Source: Ignavibacteriaceae bacterium (GTDB lineage: Bacteria; Bacteroidota; Ignavibacteria; Ignavibacteriales; Ignavibacteriaceae). Taken from it: a stretch of 64,000 nucleotides of DNA. The stretch spans positions 1 through 64,000 of the forward strand of contig JACAFB010000045.1 of assembly GCA_013388545.1 (NCBI GenBank). The letters run 5' to 3'. Positions 43,338 to 51,328 of this stretch are shown here, piece after piece. Position 1 is the first letter of the stretch. Every line of letters starts with the position of its first letter. A program made the position numbers and the translations under genes. The notes beneath the pieces were generated by a model. It did no database searches. It saw only the letters and a list, made by a program, of their open reading frames with translations, and was not told the DNA's origin.

Positions 43338-46238
43338 ATGCAGAGATCAATAAAAATATTATTCACGTGGCTTGTTTTATCCGTAGCAGTTTTTCCTCAG
43401 GTTGTAATTAACCTGCCCGATACTTTGCTGGAGCAGCAGGGGATTCTATTCAGAGTGCCTTTAAACGTCAATAATTTCAATAATATTTCGGCAATAAGTT
43501 TAAAGATAAATTATGATCCTGCTTCAGTTGAGTTTGTAAATATTTATAATCCTGCTGCCGGTGGATTTTTCGTAAATGCCTCTGATGGAGTTATTAAAAT
43601 AGCGTGGGCTTCGCTCCAGAAGTTGAATATTCAAAGCGGGATACTTTTCGAGCTTGAATTCAAGCACTTGCAGGGAAACACGCAGCTTAATTTTATTGAT
43701 GGAGAATGTGAACTCGCAGATTTTTATGGAATGATTTTGAACCTCAGTCTGGGAAACGGCTCTGTTAATATTAATCCGCAAAACCTCTTAGCCTCTATCG
43801 GAAATAAAGTCTGGGTTGACTTAAATAAAAATGGCATTCAGAATTTTGGAGAACCCGGGCTTGCCTGGGTAACTGCTGAATTATATACCTGCACTGGAAA
43901 TTATCTTGGCTTTATTAATACCGATCAGAACGGCATGTACACGTTTGATAATCTGAATCCGGGTGGTTATTACATCCGCTTTACACTGCCCGCTGCTTAC
44001 AATGATTACATTTTTACAAGTAAGAATTCGGGCAACGATCCTGAAAAAGATTCAGACGCTGATCCTCAGACCGGGATGACAGAGTGTTTCACATTAAATG
44101 ATGGTCAAAATGAATTAAGTGTTGATGCGGGTGTTTATCAGCCGCAGGCACTTTATCCGCTTCCTGAAATTAAGGTTTCAGATTACCTTATTTTCAATCC
44201 GCCGCTCAATTCAATAAATACCTATCAGATCGTTTATAAAAATAAAGGCGAATCAGTTTTGCTTAACGCCGCAGTGATTGATACACTTCCACAAGGATTG
44301 ACATTTATTAATTGCAGCGGTGGAATAAACTGCGGTGAAACATCGCCGGGAAGTGGAATAGTAACAGCAGATCTTGGAAATTTAATTCCCTCTGATTCCG
44401 GAATAATATCTGTTACAGTAAAGACTTCCGACATCAAGTCAGATTATAAAAACATTTGCTGGTTAACTGGTAATAATTCAGCGGGTATGACTTTTTCAAG
44501 CATCGATTATGATTTAAATCTTTCGGATAGTTGTACATCTGCCGGTTTAAGTGGAATTGAGTCAAATTCTGATTTTGCAGAAAATATTTTGAAGACACAA
44601 AAGAACTTATTCCCGAATGATTACATTCATTCAATCCAACTTTCAAAGAGATTTAACCAATTTCAGCTTTCGGATTTTATTCCTGCTGAAGGACCTTTTA
44701 ATTCATTCGCAATCGAAACTACTCCTGCTGATATATATTCTGTTTCAAATGCAATAGATTGTTATGCGGTGGATTATTTTCTCAATGATAATGGAACTCT
44801 GCGAAGAGTCGGGGCAATTTTTTCAACAACAACTAATACTCCAGATATTTATGTTCATTCTAAAGCAGTTTGCGACAGATTGAAAGGTTACAAGCTCGAA
44901 GAGATTAATCTTTATAACGTAAACGGCTATGAATTTTTTATTGCTGAACTTAAAAACGAAAATAATCGGTTAACTGATTATTCGGTTTCGTTCAGTGCTT
45001 ATTATAACGGAAATGAATTTAAAGTTCAATCAAAGTGGACTAACGATGAGTATTATTGTCCAACGGATGCAATAATGATTTATAACTTCCAAATCTGGTC
45101 TTCATCTAAGGAAGAGGCAGCAAGTTTGCTGAAAAAAATTCTTGAGAAAATTCAAACTTATGGCAGCATAGTATATTTAAATACAAACCAGAAAGAACCG
45201 GTTGCATTTTTTAGTGAAGGAGCTTATAAACATTCCGGAAATTTTTTACTTCGCGTTAAAAACAAACAGCTTCCCGCTTCATTGCTGTTAAATTATAATT
45301 ACAGATTTTCACAAGGTGGGACAGTTTATGATTCACTGCAGACAATAAATATTTCTGAAGGGGATAATGAGTTTAATATTCCTTTTGGGATAGTTGCTGA
45401 TTCAAAAATCAAATCGGTTCATGCCGGTGGTTTCAAAGATGATTTGTTTCTTAGCGGCGGTACTTATATTCATTATGAAGGCGAAACCAGCCTGGTTGAT
45501 TCATTCCATACAGCCGGTTATCCAAAAATTGATTTGCAGGAGTTTCCTCAAAACTCTCTGGTTTTGTCTGGTGGTGCCAAAATATCCGGTCAGTTGAATG
45601 ATTGGGTTTGCATTTTACGAAGTTTAACCTCCGACGGTTCAGCTTATGATTTGAGCGATTGTTATGCCGTAAGATTTAATATAACAGGCAGCGGCTTAAT
45701 AGATGTCTTTCTTGAAATGACCAATACGCAAAACTACAATTACTATACTCATACCGCAGAAATGAATCCATCCGGAATTGAGATCCAAATTAATTTCAAT
45801 GAGTTTCAGGAAAGATTCGGTCAGCAGACTCCATTCGACGCAAGCCTTATCAATGCAGTCGGATTTATTTATGATAAGGATAAAAATCCTGCGGTTAATA
45901 ATTTCTCGTTTGAAATAAAAAATATTGCATTTCTAAGGGAAATATCTTCAACCGGAAATGAAGAAAAATTGCCCCAAGAGTTTAAACTTTCGCAAAATTA
46001 TCCAAATCCGTTCAACCCGGCTACAAAAATTGATTTCAGCGTGGCAAAAAAAGAAAGAGTTGTGATAAAGATTTTTGATATAATCGGGCAAGAGGTCAGC
46101 GAATTAGTTAACGAAGAACTAAATCCCGGTTATTACTCGGTAACTTTTAATGCAGAAAATCTTTCTAGTGGGATTTATATATACAGTATGATTTCACCAT
46201 CAATAAGTATCTCAAAGAAAATGATACTTTTAAAGTAA
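43338..46238 (+). CDS. T9SS-exported protein with cohesin-like, SdrD-B-like and DUF11-like domains
   Basis: A 966-aa secreted protein. After the signal peptide (about 1-20), residues 22-150 resemble a cohesin domain (ISAISLKINYDPASVEFVNI, SDGVIKIAWAS, LFELEFKHLQG). Residues 154-260 match the SdrD B-type repeat (IGNKVWVDLNKNGIQNFGEPG, TDQNGMYTFDNLNPGGYYIRF). About 270-380 is DUF11-like (YQIVYKNKGESVLLNAAVIDTLPQGL). The middle (400-690) is not recognised. About 700-865 may be a carbohydrate-binding beta-sandwich. The sorting domain lies at 880-966 (NYPNPFNPATKI at 887). Cohesin domains bind dockerins in cellulosomes; no dockerin is visible here, so that role is not shown. Confidence 0.8.
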   Translation: MQRSIKILFTWLVLSVAVFPQVVINLPDTLLEQQGILFRVPLNVNNFNNISAISLKINYDPASVEFVNIYNPAAGGFFVNASDGVIKIAWASLQKLNIQSGILFELEFKHLQGNTQLNFIDGECELADFYGMILNLSLGNGSVNINPQNLLASIGNKVWVDLNKNGIQNFGEPGLAWVTAELYTCTGNYLGFINTDQNGMYTFDNLNPGGYYIRFTLPAAYNDYIFTSKNSGNDPEKDSDADPQTGMTECFTLNDGQNELSVDAGVYQPQALYPLPEIKVSDYLIFNPPLNSINTYQIVYKNKGESVLLNAAVIDTLPQGLTFINCSGGINCGETSPGSGIVTADLGNLIPSDSGIISVTVKTSDIKSDYKNICWLTGNNSAGMTFSSIDYDLNLSDSCTSAGLSGIESNSDFAENILKTQKNLFPNDYIHSIQLSKRFNQFQLSDFIPAEGPFNSFAIETTPADIYSVSNAIDCYAVDYFLNDNGTLRRVGAIFSTTTNTPDIYVHSKAVCDRLKGYKLEEINLYNVNGYEFFIAELKNENNRLTDYSVSFSAYYNGNEFKVQSKWTNDEYYCPTDAIMIYNFQIWSSSKEEAASLLKKILEKIQTYGSIVYLNTNQKEPVAFFSEGAYKHSGNFLLRVKNKQLPASLLLNYNYRFSQGGTVYDSLQTINISEGDNEFNIPFGIVADSKIKSVHAGGFKDDLFLSGGTYIHYEGETSLVDSFHTAGYPKIDLQEFPQNSLVLSGGAKISGQLNDWVCILRSLTSDGSAYDLSDCYAVRFNITGSGLIDVFLEMTNTQNYNYYTHTAEMNPSGIEIQINFNEFQERFGQQTPFDASLINAVGFIYDKDKNPAVNNFSFEIKNIAFLREISSTGNEEKLPQEFKLSQNYPNPFNPATKIDFSVAKKERVVIKIFDIIGQEVSELVNEELNPGYYSVTFNAENLSSGIYIYSMISPSISISKKMILLK

Positions 46239-46245
46239 TGTCTGC

Positions 46246-46270
46246 TAATTAAATTCTGCGGAATTAATTA
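46246..46270. terminator. Possible weak hairpin between convergent genes
   Basis: AT-rich inverted repeat, TAATTAAATTC (46246-46256) facing GAATTAATTA (46261-46270) with one bulged base and a 4-nt loop TGCG. It covers the stop of the minus-strand gene. Weak because it lacks G/C pairs. Confidence 0.35.
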
Positions 46271-47778
46271 CCCTTATACTTAATAAGTCCCTTGCCCATT
46301 GACCCAATCCACTTAATATTTTTTGAATCAACCGCTACTGAAGTCAGTCTGTTTGTTCCTATGAGTGAATTAGTAACGTTATAGTGTGTCCACTTTCCAT
46401 TGGTTTTGGGATAACCTATTCCGGTAAATTTTGAAAGACCATCCCAGGCATTAGCAAACCATTTTACATTACTATTATCAACGGCAATGTCCCAGACTTC
46501 GGCACTGGGAGTACCAACCCAGGTTGTCCAATAGCCAACTCCTCTGAAAGTTGCTATACCTCCAATTAATCCGGGCTGTTCACCCAAAGCAATCCAAAGC
46601 ATTCCCATTGGTGTTACGCCGTCAGTTACAAGTAATGCTTCAATATTATCATTCGGAATTCCATTTTGCGGGTTCATGGGTTGCCCTGGAAGTCTTGTGT
46701 TGCTTTTATTATAAATCTTCCAGGTATTGTTTGAAGGAGAGTGTTTGGTAACTCCGCCAAACCGGGTGCCTATCCAGACAATTCCAACTCTATCTACCGC
46801 AATAGAACGCACGTCATTTGTGGGTAAAATTGAATTTGAAGAATTGTAAACAGTCCAGTTACTTCCATCAAACTTTGCAACACCGGCATCAAATGTTCCC
46901 ACCCAGCTATTTCCTATGCTGTCAAAAGTTATGCAGCTTATAAGATTTGTTGGCAAACCTGAATTAGAAGAATTATAAATTGTCCAGTTAAAATTATCAA
47001 AAACAGCTAAACCATTATCGGTGCACAACCATTTCTTGCCATACTTATCAATTTCAATATAATTTACATTATCACTTGGCAAGGGTGAATTGGAAGTGTT
47101 GTAAGATATCCAGTTGACGTCATCAAATTTAATCAGCCCTTTTCCCTGTGTTCCAAGCCACTTTATGTTTCCTTCAACTGCAATCTCGAGAATATAATCT
47201 GTTGGGATGTCACATCTTTTGGTTTCGTACTTTATCCAAACTAAAGTATCCTCAAGGGTTACTTTTGCATACGATGCATAAACACTTTTTACAACAACAT
47301 CAACTGATCCATCCCAATAGCCTGTTTTTTTATATTTAACGGTATATTGTCCGGGGAACAGATTATCGATGCTTGCCGGAGTAATTTTCCCGGTTGCAGA
47401 ATCGTTGATAAATATTTCTGCACCTCTTGGAGTTGTATCACAGCTGATCGATCCTCTCATTTTCTTCAAAGTTGTATAGTCGATAAATAGTTTTGTCGTG
47501 TCATTTTTTATTACTTCAAATTCAAAACTGTAATCACTGAATAATTCTTTTTTTAATGTAAGGATGTGCTTTTCTTCATCAACCCATTTTATGGTTGATG
47601 GAGTAACTTCTCCTGTGTGTACTCCGTCAATATAAATTTTAGCGCCCTGCGGATAAGAGTCGACGTTTAAAACACCGTACTGAGGAATAACATCATCAGG
47701 ACTAACCGTAACGTCCTTTTGGCACGAATTGAACAATATTGTTAAAGATCCAATGATGATAGTAAGTGATTTTTTCAT
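46264..47778 (-). CDS. Lipoprotein with two PEGA domains and a two-component-regulator-type propeller
   Basis: A 504-aa lipoprotein, Cys19 in LFNSCQKD. Residues 34-110 and 110-180 are PEGA domains (GVLNVDSYPQGAKIYIDG; GSISCDTTPRGAEIFIND). From about 190 to the end runs a propeller of blades about 42-45 residues long, each with the pattern W-x-x-YN-x-SNS-x-LP then I-x-x-D-x-x-G-x-x-W-x-G-T; at least five are clear. Such blades normally form the sensor of hybrid two-component proteins, but no kinase domain follows. It is the third gene of a minus-strand operon, 39 nt after the DUF4249 gene. Confidence 0.85.
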   Translation of the reverse strand: MKKSLTIIIGSLTILFNSCQKDVTVSPDDVIPQYGVLNVDSYPQGAKIYIDGVHTGEVTPSTIKWVDEEKHILTLKKELFSDYSFEFEVIKNDTTKLFIDYTTLKKMRGSISCDTTPRGAEIFINDSATGKITPASIDNLFPGQYTVKYKKTGYWDGSVDVVVKSVYASYAKVTLEDTLVWIKYETKRCDIPTDYILEIAVEGNIKWLGTQGKGLIKFDDVNWISYNTSNSPLPSDNVNYIEIDKYGKKWLCTDNGLAVFDNFNWTIYNSSNSGLPTNLISCITFDSIGNSWVGTFDAGVAKFDGSNWTVYNSSNSILPTNDVRSIAVDRVGIVWIGTRFGGVTKHSPSNNTWKIYNKSNTRLPGQPMNPQNGIPNDNIEALLVTDGVTPMGMLWIALGEQPGLIGGIATFRGVGYWTTWVGTPSAEVWDIAVDNSNVKWFANAWDGLSKFTGIGYPKTNGKWTHYNVTNSLIGTNRLTSVAVDSKNIKWIGSMGKGLIKYKGN

Positions 47779-47817
47779 AATACAGTTTAAATTTTAATGC
47801 TAAATAGTCAAATAAAA

Positions 47818-48780
47818 CTAATTGGTCAATCCAGATTTATAGCCGAATGACTCAACATATTCTTTTTTAATTAATGCACCTGAATTCTGTTTAATATAAG
47901 AGGCAAATATTCCGAAGCCTCCTTCAATATTTGAATAATCAGGTTCATTTAATATGATTGTAAAATCATCAAGGAAGCCATTTATGCTGGAATAATAATT
48001 TGTCAGATTTCTGTCGAATACAAGCAGCTCAAGGTTAGCACCGAAAATTTTATAGTTGTTCTTATTTGGATCACCTTTGGATATTTCGGCCATAGCAGAA
48101 TCAAGAGCAGAGTTCTGATAGATTATTTTGTTATTACTGCTGATGATGGGATAAACGGGTTCCCATTGATTACCGTTCTGAACAAATTTTATAGGCACAA
48201 CTTTGCTCATTAACGTAGTTGTTGAATCTGTTTTTTTCTCATAAAAAAATCTAAGTCGCGGCAGATAGTAAGTGAAAAGTTCTTCTGACTGCCAGGTAAA
48301 AATAAAGGTTGACTTATTCTCGGGCGGCAAACTTTTATCTGAATCCAACCCGAATTTGATTTCAGAAGGAATTCTTGTTGATGCAAAAAGCTTTTTGCCG
48401 TTATTTAAAACCACTCTCACCGCAATCGAATCATTAGAGGCCGGTTGAAAATTCTTTAGGTAATAAAATTTTATTGGAGTATTGTATCGCGAAGTATCAC
48501 TTCTTTGAATTGAGGAATCTCTTAGCTTGTAAACATTATCACCCTGCCAAATCCTGAAATCTGCAGCCGTAATAAATGGATCATCGGTATTTGCATATCC
48601 ATCATAGCCGGGAACATTATAACTTCGTAAAATAGTTGCAGTTTGAAAAGCTGTATCTGTTCTTAAAATGCAGTTGAGAATGTATCTTTCTTTGAACTCA
48701 GATCGTGGACTAAAATCTTCTTCGCAGGAAACAAATAAAAGGCTTAAAAATATTCCGGTAGTAATCAGTAATTTTTTCAT
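47818..48780 (-). CDS. DUF4249 lipoprotein
   Basis: A 320-aa lipoprotein (Cys19, LLFVSCEED) with the DUF4249 course: YILNCILRTDTAFQTATILRSYNVPGYDG, then ADFRIWQGDNVYKLRDSS, and a C-terminal PDYSNIEGGFGIFAS. In Bacteroidota this family is encoded next to TonB-dependent receptors and is thought to serve as their surface partner; here its ATG overlaps the receptor's stop (ATGA). Ligand unknown. Confidence 0.88.
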   Translation of the reverse strand: MKKLLITTGIFLSLLFVSCEEDFSPRSEFKERYILNCILRTDTAFQTATILRSYNVPGYDGYANTDDPFITAADFRIWQGDNVYKLRDSSIQRSDTSRYNTPIKFYYLKNFQPASNDSIAVRVVLNNGKKLFASTRIPSEIKFGLDSDKSLPPENKSTFIFTWQSEELFTYYLPRLRFFYEKKTDSTTTLMSKVVPIKFVQNGNQWEPVYPIISSNNKIIYQNSALDSAMAEISKGDPNKNNYKIFGANLELLVFDRNLTNYYSSINGFLDDFTIILNEPDYSNIEGGFGIFASYIKQNSGALIKKEYVESFGYKSGLTN

Positions 48781-51038
48781 AATTCCACTTTTAATGTAGC
48801 TGTTGGCATAAAAGGCAGCATGTTTACCCGTGCACCTGTGTCCCTTTCAAAGTAAAAAATATTCTTTCGGTTATAAACATTTAGAACATTTACGCTTAAT
48901 GAAATTTTTGTAAAAGCTAAAATGAACTGTTTTGTTAATCCTAAATCAAGTCTATGATAAGTGGGAAGTCTTCCAAGGTTTTTATCTGCCAGAACTGTAA
49001 ATGGTAAGTAGTAACCATAAAGCCCGCCACTGAAAAACAGATCATCAAAATACAGCTTATCATAAAATCCTTCAATTTGTGTAAAAGGCAACCCGGAATT
49101 AAAAAACCAGCTCAGGCTGGTTTGCCAGCCGTTTCCGAGATTGATATTAAGGTTTGAAGTAACCGAATGCCGTGTATCATATTTAGGATAATAAATCCAA
49201 CCATTTACTTCTTTGTAAGACCAGCTTAACGAATATGACAAAGTTAATTGTATAATGTCTCTGTTATAATTCATCAGCATTTCAATGCCGTAAGCTTCAC
49301 CTTTACCTGCAACAAAATCAGGATCAGATGAACTTGCTTTATTCTCATTCATTTCGGCAGTGTTTTTCAGAAATTTGTAATATGCTTCCCCGCTGATTGT
49401 AAGATTATCAATTTGATTAATCTCCATTCCCAGTACATAGTGAATCGCTTCAGGAATTCTTAAATAATCAGGAGTAATCAGCCAGGGTTCAAAAATGGTA
49501 ATGATCTCATTATCATTTACCAAAGTTATGAGATCCTGAGTATAAATACCCCACGCAGCTTTTACAGCAATTGTTGGTAATGGTCTGAAAGTAAGATTAA
49601 CTCTTGGCTCTAAAACTGAGCCTTTATTTTTTGCAAGTGTAAGCACATTTACTCTGGTTCCTATATCCACTCCAAAATCTTCCCATCGAAGGAGTTTATA
49701 TTTTGCATAAATGTTCAAATGTAATCCATTATCGCTTAGGTTTGTTCTTGTTCCTTGCAGGTTTTCAAACTTAGTCTCGGTTTTAATTGATTTTATGCTC
49801 ATTCCAACTTTTATTTCGTCGGAAGATTCAGAAACGTATGTTATATCAGCAAGGAAGCTTACATCCTTAACTTTATTATATCTCTGCTTGGCTTCACTCT
49901 CATTTGGTTTTATTTCACCGGTAAATGAACTTAATGAAGCCGAAGTCTCTGAATAAATAGGAACATCTTCCCATTCCTGAAACCAATAAGCACTGTAAAT
50001 GTTGTTTATCCACTCGTAATCAGCTTTTAACGGGTCTTCATTTTTAATTTGATCAAGGCTGTTAAAGGTTGAGATAGATATTTTCGTCAGGTCTTTAGTG
50101 TTCTGTGACAAAAAATTAATTTTACCGGAGAAGTCATAAAAATCAAAAGGAGCATTTTTATAATTAATGAATTTTCTGAGAATATCTCTGAACAAGCTTT
50201 TCCTTCCTGTAAAAATAAATGAACCCTCCGGAATCGGACCTTCTACTGAAGCTTTCCCGGTAAGAAAGCTTATTGTCGCACTGGTTCCATAACGATTTTT
50301 ATTCCCATCTTTAGTGACAAGATTCAGAATTGAAGAAAGCCTTCCGCCATAATCCGCAGTAAATCCTCCTTTATAAAACTCAAGTGCGTTAATCATTTCA
50401 GGATCGATTATGCTAAACAACCCAAATGCATGAAATGGATTGTAAACCGAAACTCCATTAAGTAAAACCAGATTCTGATTTGATCCTCCGCCACGAACAT
50501 AGTACCGGGCGGAAACGTCTCCGGTGTTTTGAACACCCGGGACAAATTGTAAAGACCTGAATATATCAGTTTCTACTCCTTTTGGTAAGAGTTCTATGTC
50601 TCTTACATTTATTTTCTGTAAGCCAAGGTCTGTTTCATTTGGACGGTTATATTTTTCTCCTATTTTTTCAATAGCTTGTAGTTGTATGTTTATTGGGGAG
50701 AGTTGAATCCGAATTACGCTAATTCGATCGGCATCAATTTTTACTTCCTGGGTTAATGTTCTGTAACCCAGAAATGAAACATTAACAGTATAAGTTTTGC
50801 CTCCGGTTAAGCCTCTAATAATAAAATTGCCATTCAGATCAGCAGTTGCACCTCTTTCGGTGCCTTCAAGAATTATATTTGCATAAGGTAAGGCTTCACC
50901 ATTCAGTGAATCGACAACATTTCCGCGGAGACTGCCGTAACCTTGGGCAAAACATATGCCCGAAACTGAAAGCATAATTAAAATAGAAATGAAAATTCTT
51001 GAGGGAGCCAGGTATTGAAAAAAGAACAGATAGGTCAT
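48777..51038 (-). CDS. TonB-dependent outer-membrane receptor with carboxypeptidase-like N-terminal domain
   Basis: A 753-aa outer-membrane receptor. Signal peptide of about 32 residues (GICFAQ), then a carboxypeptidase-regulatory-like domain (about 35-115, LRGNVVDSLNGEALPYANIILEGTERGATADLNGNF), a plug domain (about 140-260) with YYVRGGGSNQNLVLLNGVSVYNPFHAFGLFSIIDPE and EFYKGGFTADYGGRLSSILN, and a 22-strand-type barrel ending TATLKVEL. I do not see a clear TonB box. It heads an operon with DUF4249 and the PEGA/propeller lipoprotein, probably one uptake or sensing unit. Ligand cannot be inferred. Confidence 0.92.
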   Translation of the reverse strand: MTYLFFFQYLAPSRIFISILIMLSVSGICFAQGYGSLRGNVVDSLNGEALPYANIILEGTERGATADLNGNFIIRGLTGGKTYTVNVSFLGYRTLTQEVKIDADRISVIRIQLSPINIQLQAIEKIGEKYNRPNETDLGLQKINVRDIELLPKGVETDIFRSLQFVPGVQNTGDVSARYYVRGGGSNQNLVLLNGVSVYNPFHAFGLFSIIDPEMINALEFYKGGFTADYGGRLSSILNLVTKDGNKNRYGTSATISFLTGKASVEGPIPEGSFIFTGRKSLFRDILRKFINYKNAPFDFYDFSGKINFLSQNTKDLTKISISTFNSLDQIKNEDPLKADYEWINNIYSAYWFQEWEDVPIYSETSASLSSFTGEIKPNESEAKQRYNKVKDVSFLADITYVSESSDEIKVGMSIKSIKTETKFENLQGTRTNLSDNGLHLNIYAKYKLLRWEDFGVDIGTRVNVLTLAKNKGSVLEPRVNLTFRPLPTIAVKAAWGIYTQDLITLVNDNEIITIFEPWLITPDYLRIPEAIHYVLGMEINQIDNLTISGEAYYKFLKNTAEMNENKASSSDPDFVAGKGEAYGIEMLMNYNRDIIQLTLSYSLSWSYKEVNGWIYYPKYDTRHSVTSNLNINLGNGWQTSLSWFFNSGLPFTQIEGFYDKLYFDDLFFSGGLYGYYLPFTVLADKNLGRLPTYHRLDLGLTKQFILAFTKISLSVNVLNVYNRKNIFYFERDTGARVNMLPFMPTATLKVEL

Positions 51039-51112
51039 AATAAATTTTTATATCTCAAAAACAATTGGGCGAATTTTTACATAACGAACATAAGTTTTTG
51101 AATTGGAATTAA

Positions 51113-51328
51113 CAAGCAAGTAAATTTGTCCGTTACCAGCTTGGAGATAAAGACATTAGAATTTCTCAGAAATCAGATGGCTATACTTCTTCTGACTTTA
51201 TTTTCTACAGAGAAAAAGATTCTGCTTTAAACGCCCAATTAACAGCGCTGCAAACGAATCAGATTCCTTTTTTATACTTCATTATTTCTATATATTTGCA
51301 AACTAAATTTTCAAATTTTACAATATGA
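51113..51328 (+). pseudogene. Possible remnant of a peptidase-like reading frame
   Basis: The 286-nt gap between the TonB receptor and uvrD holds an open frame of 71 codons without a start, ending at TGA 51326-51328 (overlapping the uvrD ATG). It reads ...GDKDIRISQKSDGYTSSDFIFYREKD... and later QIPFLYF. The SDGY-x-SSD-x-x-FY ... IP-F/V pattern faintly recalls the C-terminal part of M28 peptidases (GPSDHxxFY...IPVLFF), with the His replaced. It may equally be chance. A promoter-like element lies inside its end, so it is not part of a live gene if real. Confidence 0.2.
51291..51298 (+). promoter_or_regulatory. Candidate -7 element (TATATTTG) of the uvrD-type gene
   Basis: Exact match to TAnnTTTG 27 nt before ATG 51325, in the sequence TATATTTGCAAAC, nearly the same as TATATTTGTAAAC at 6126. 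No TTG at the standard -33 position. Confidence 0.4.

Noticed and set aside
46264-47778. DNA-level tandem repeat in the propeller gene
   Set aside because: The blade repeats are diverged at DNA level and are explained by protein domain repetition.
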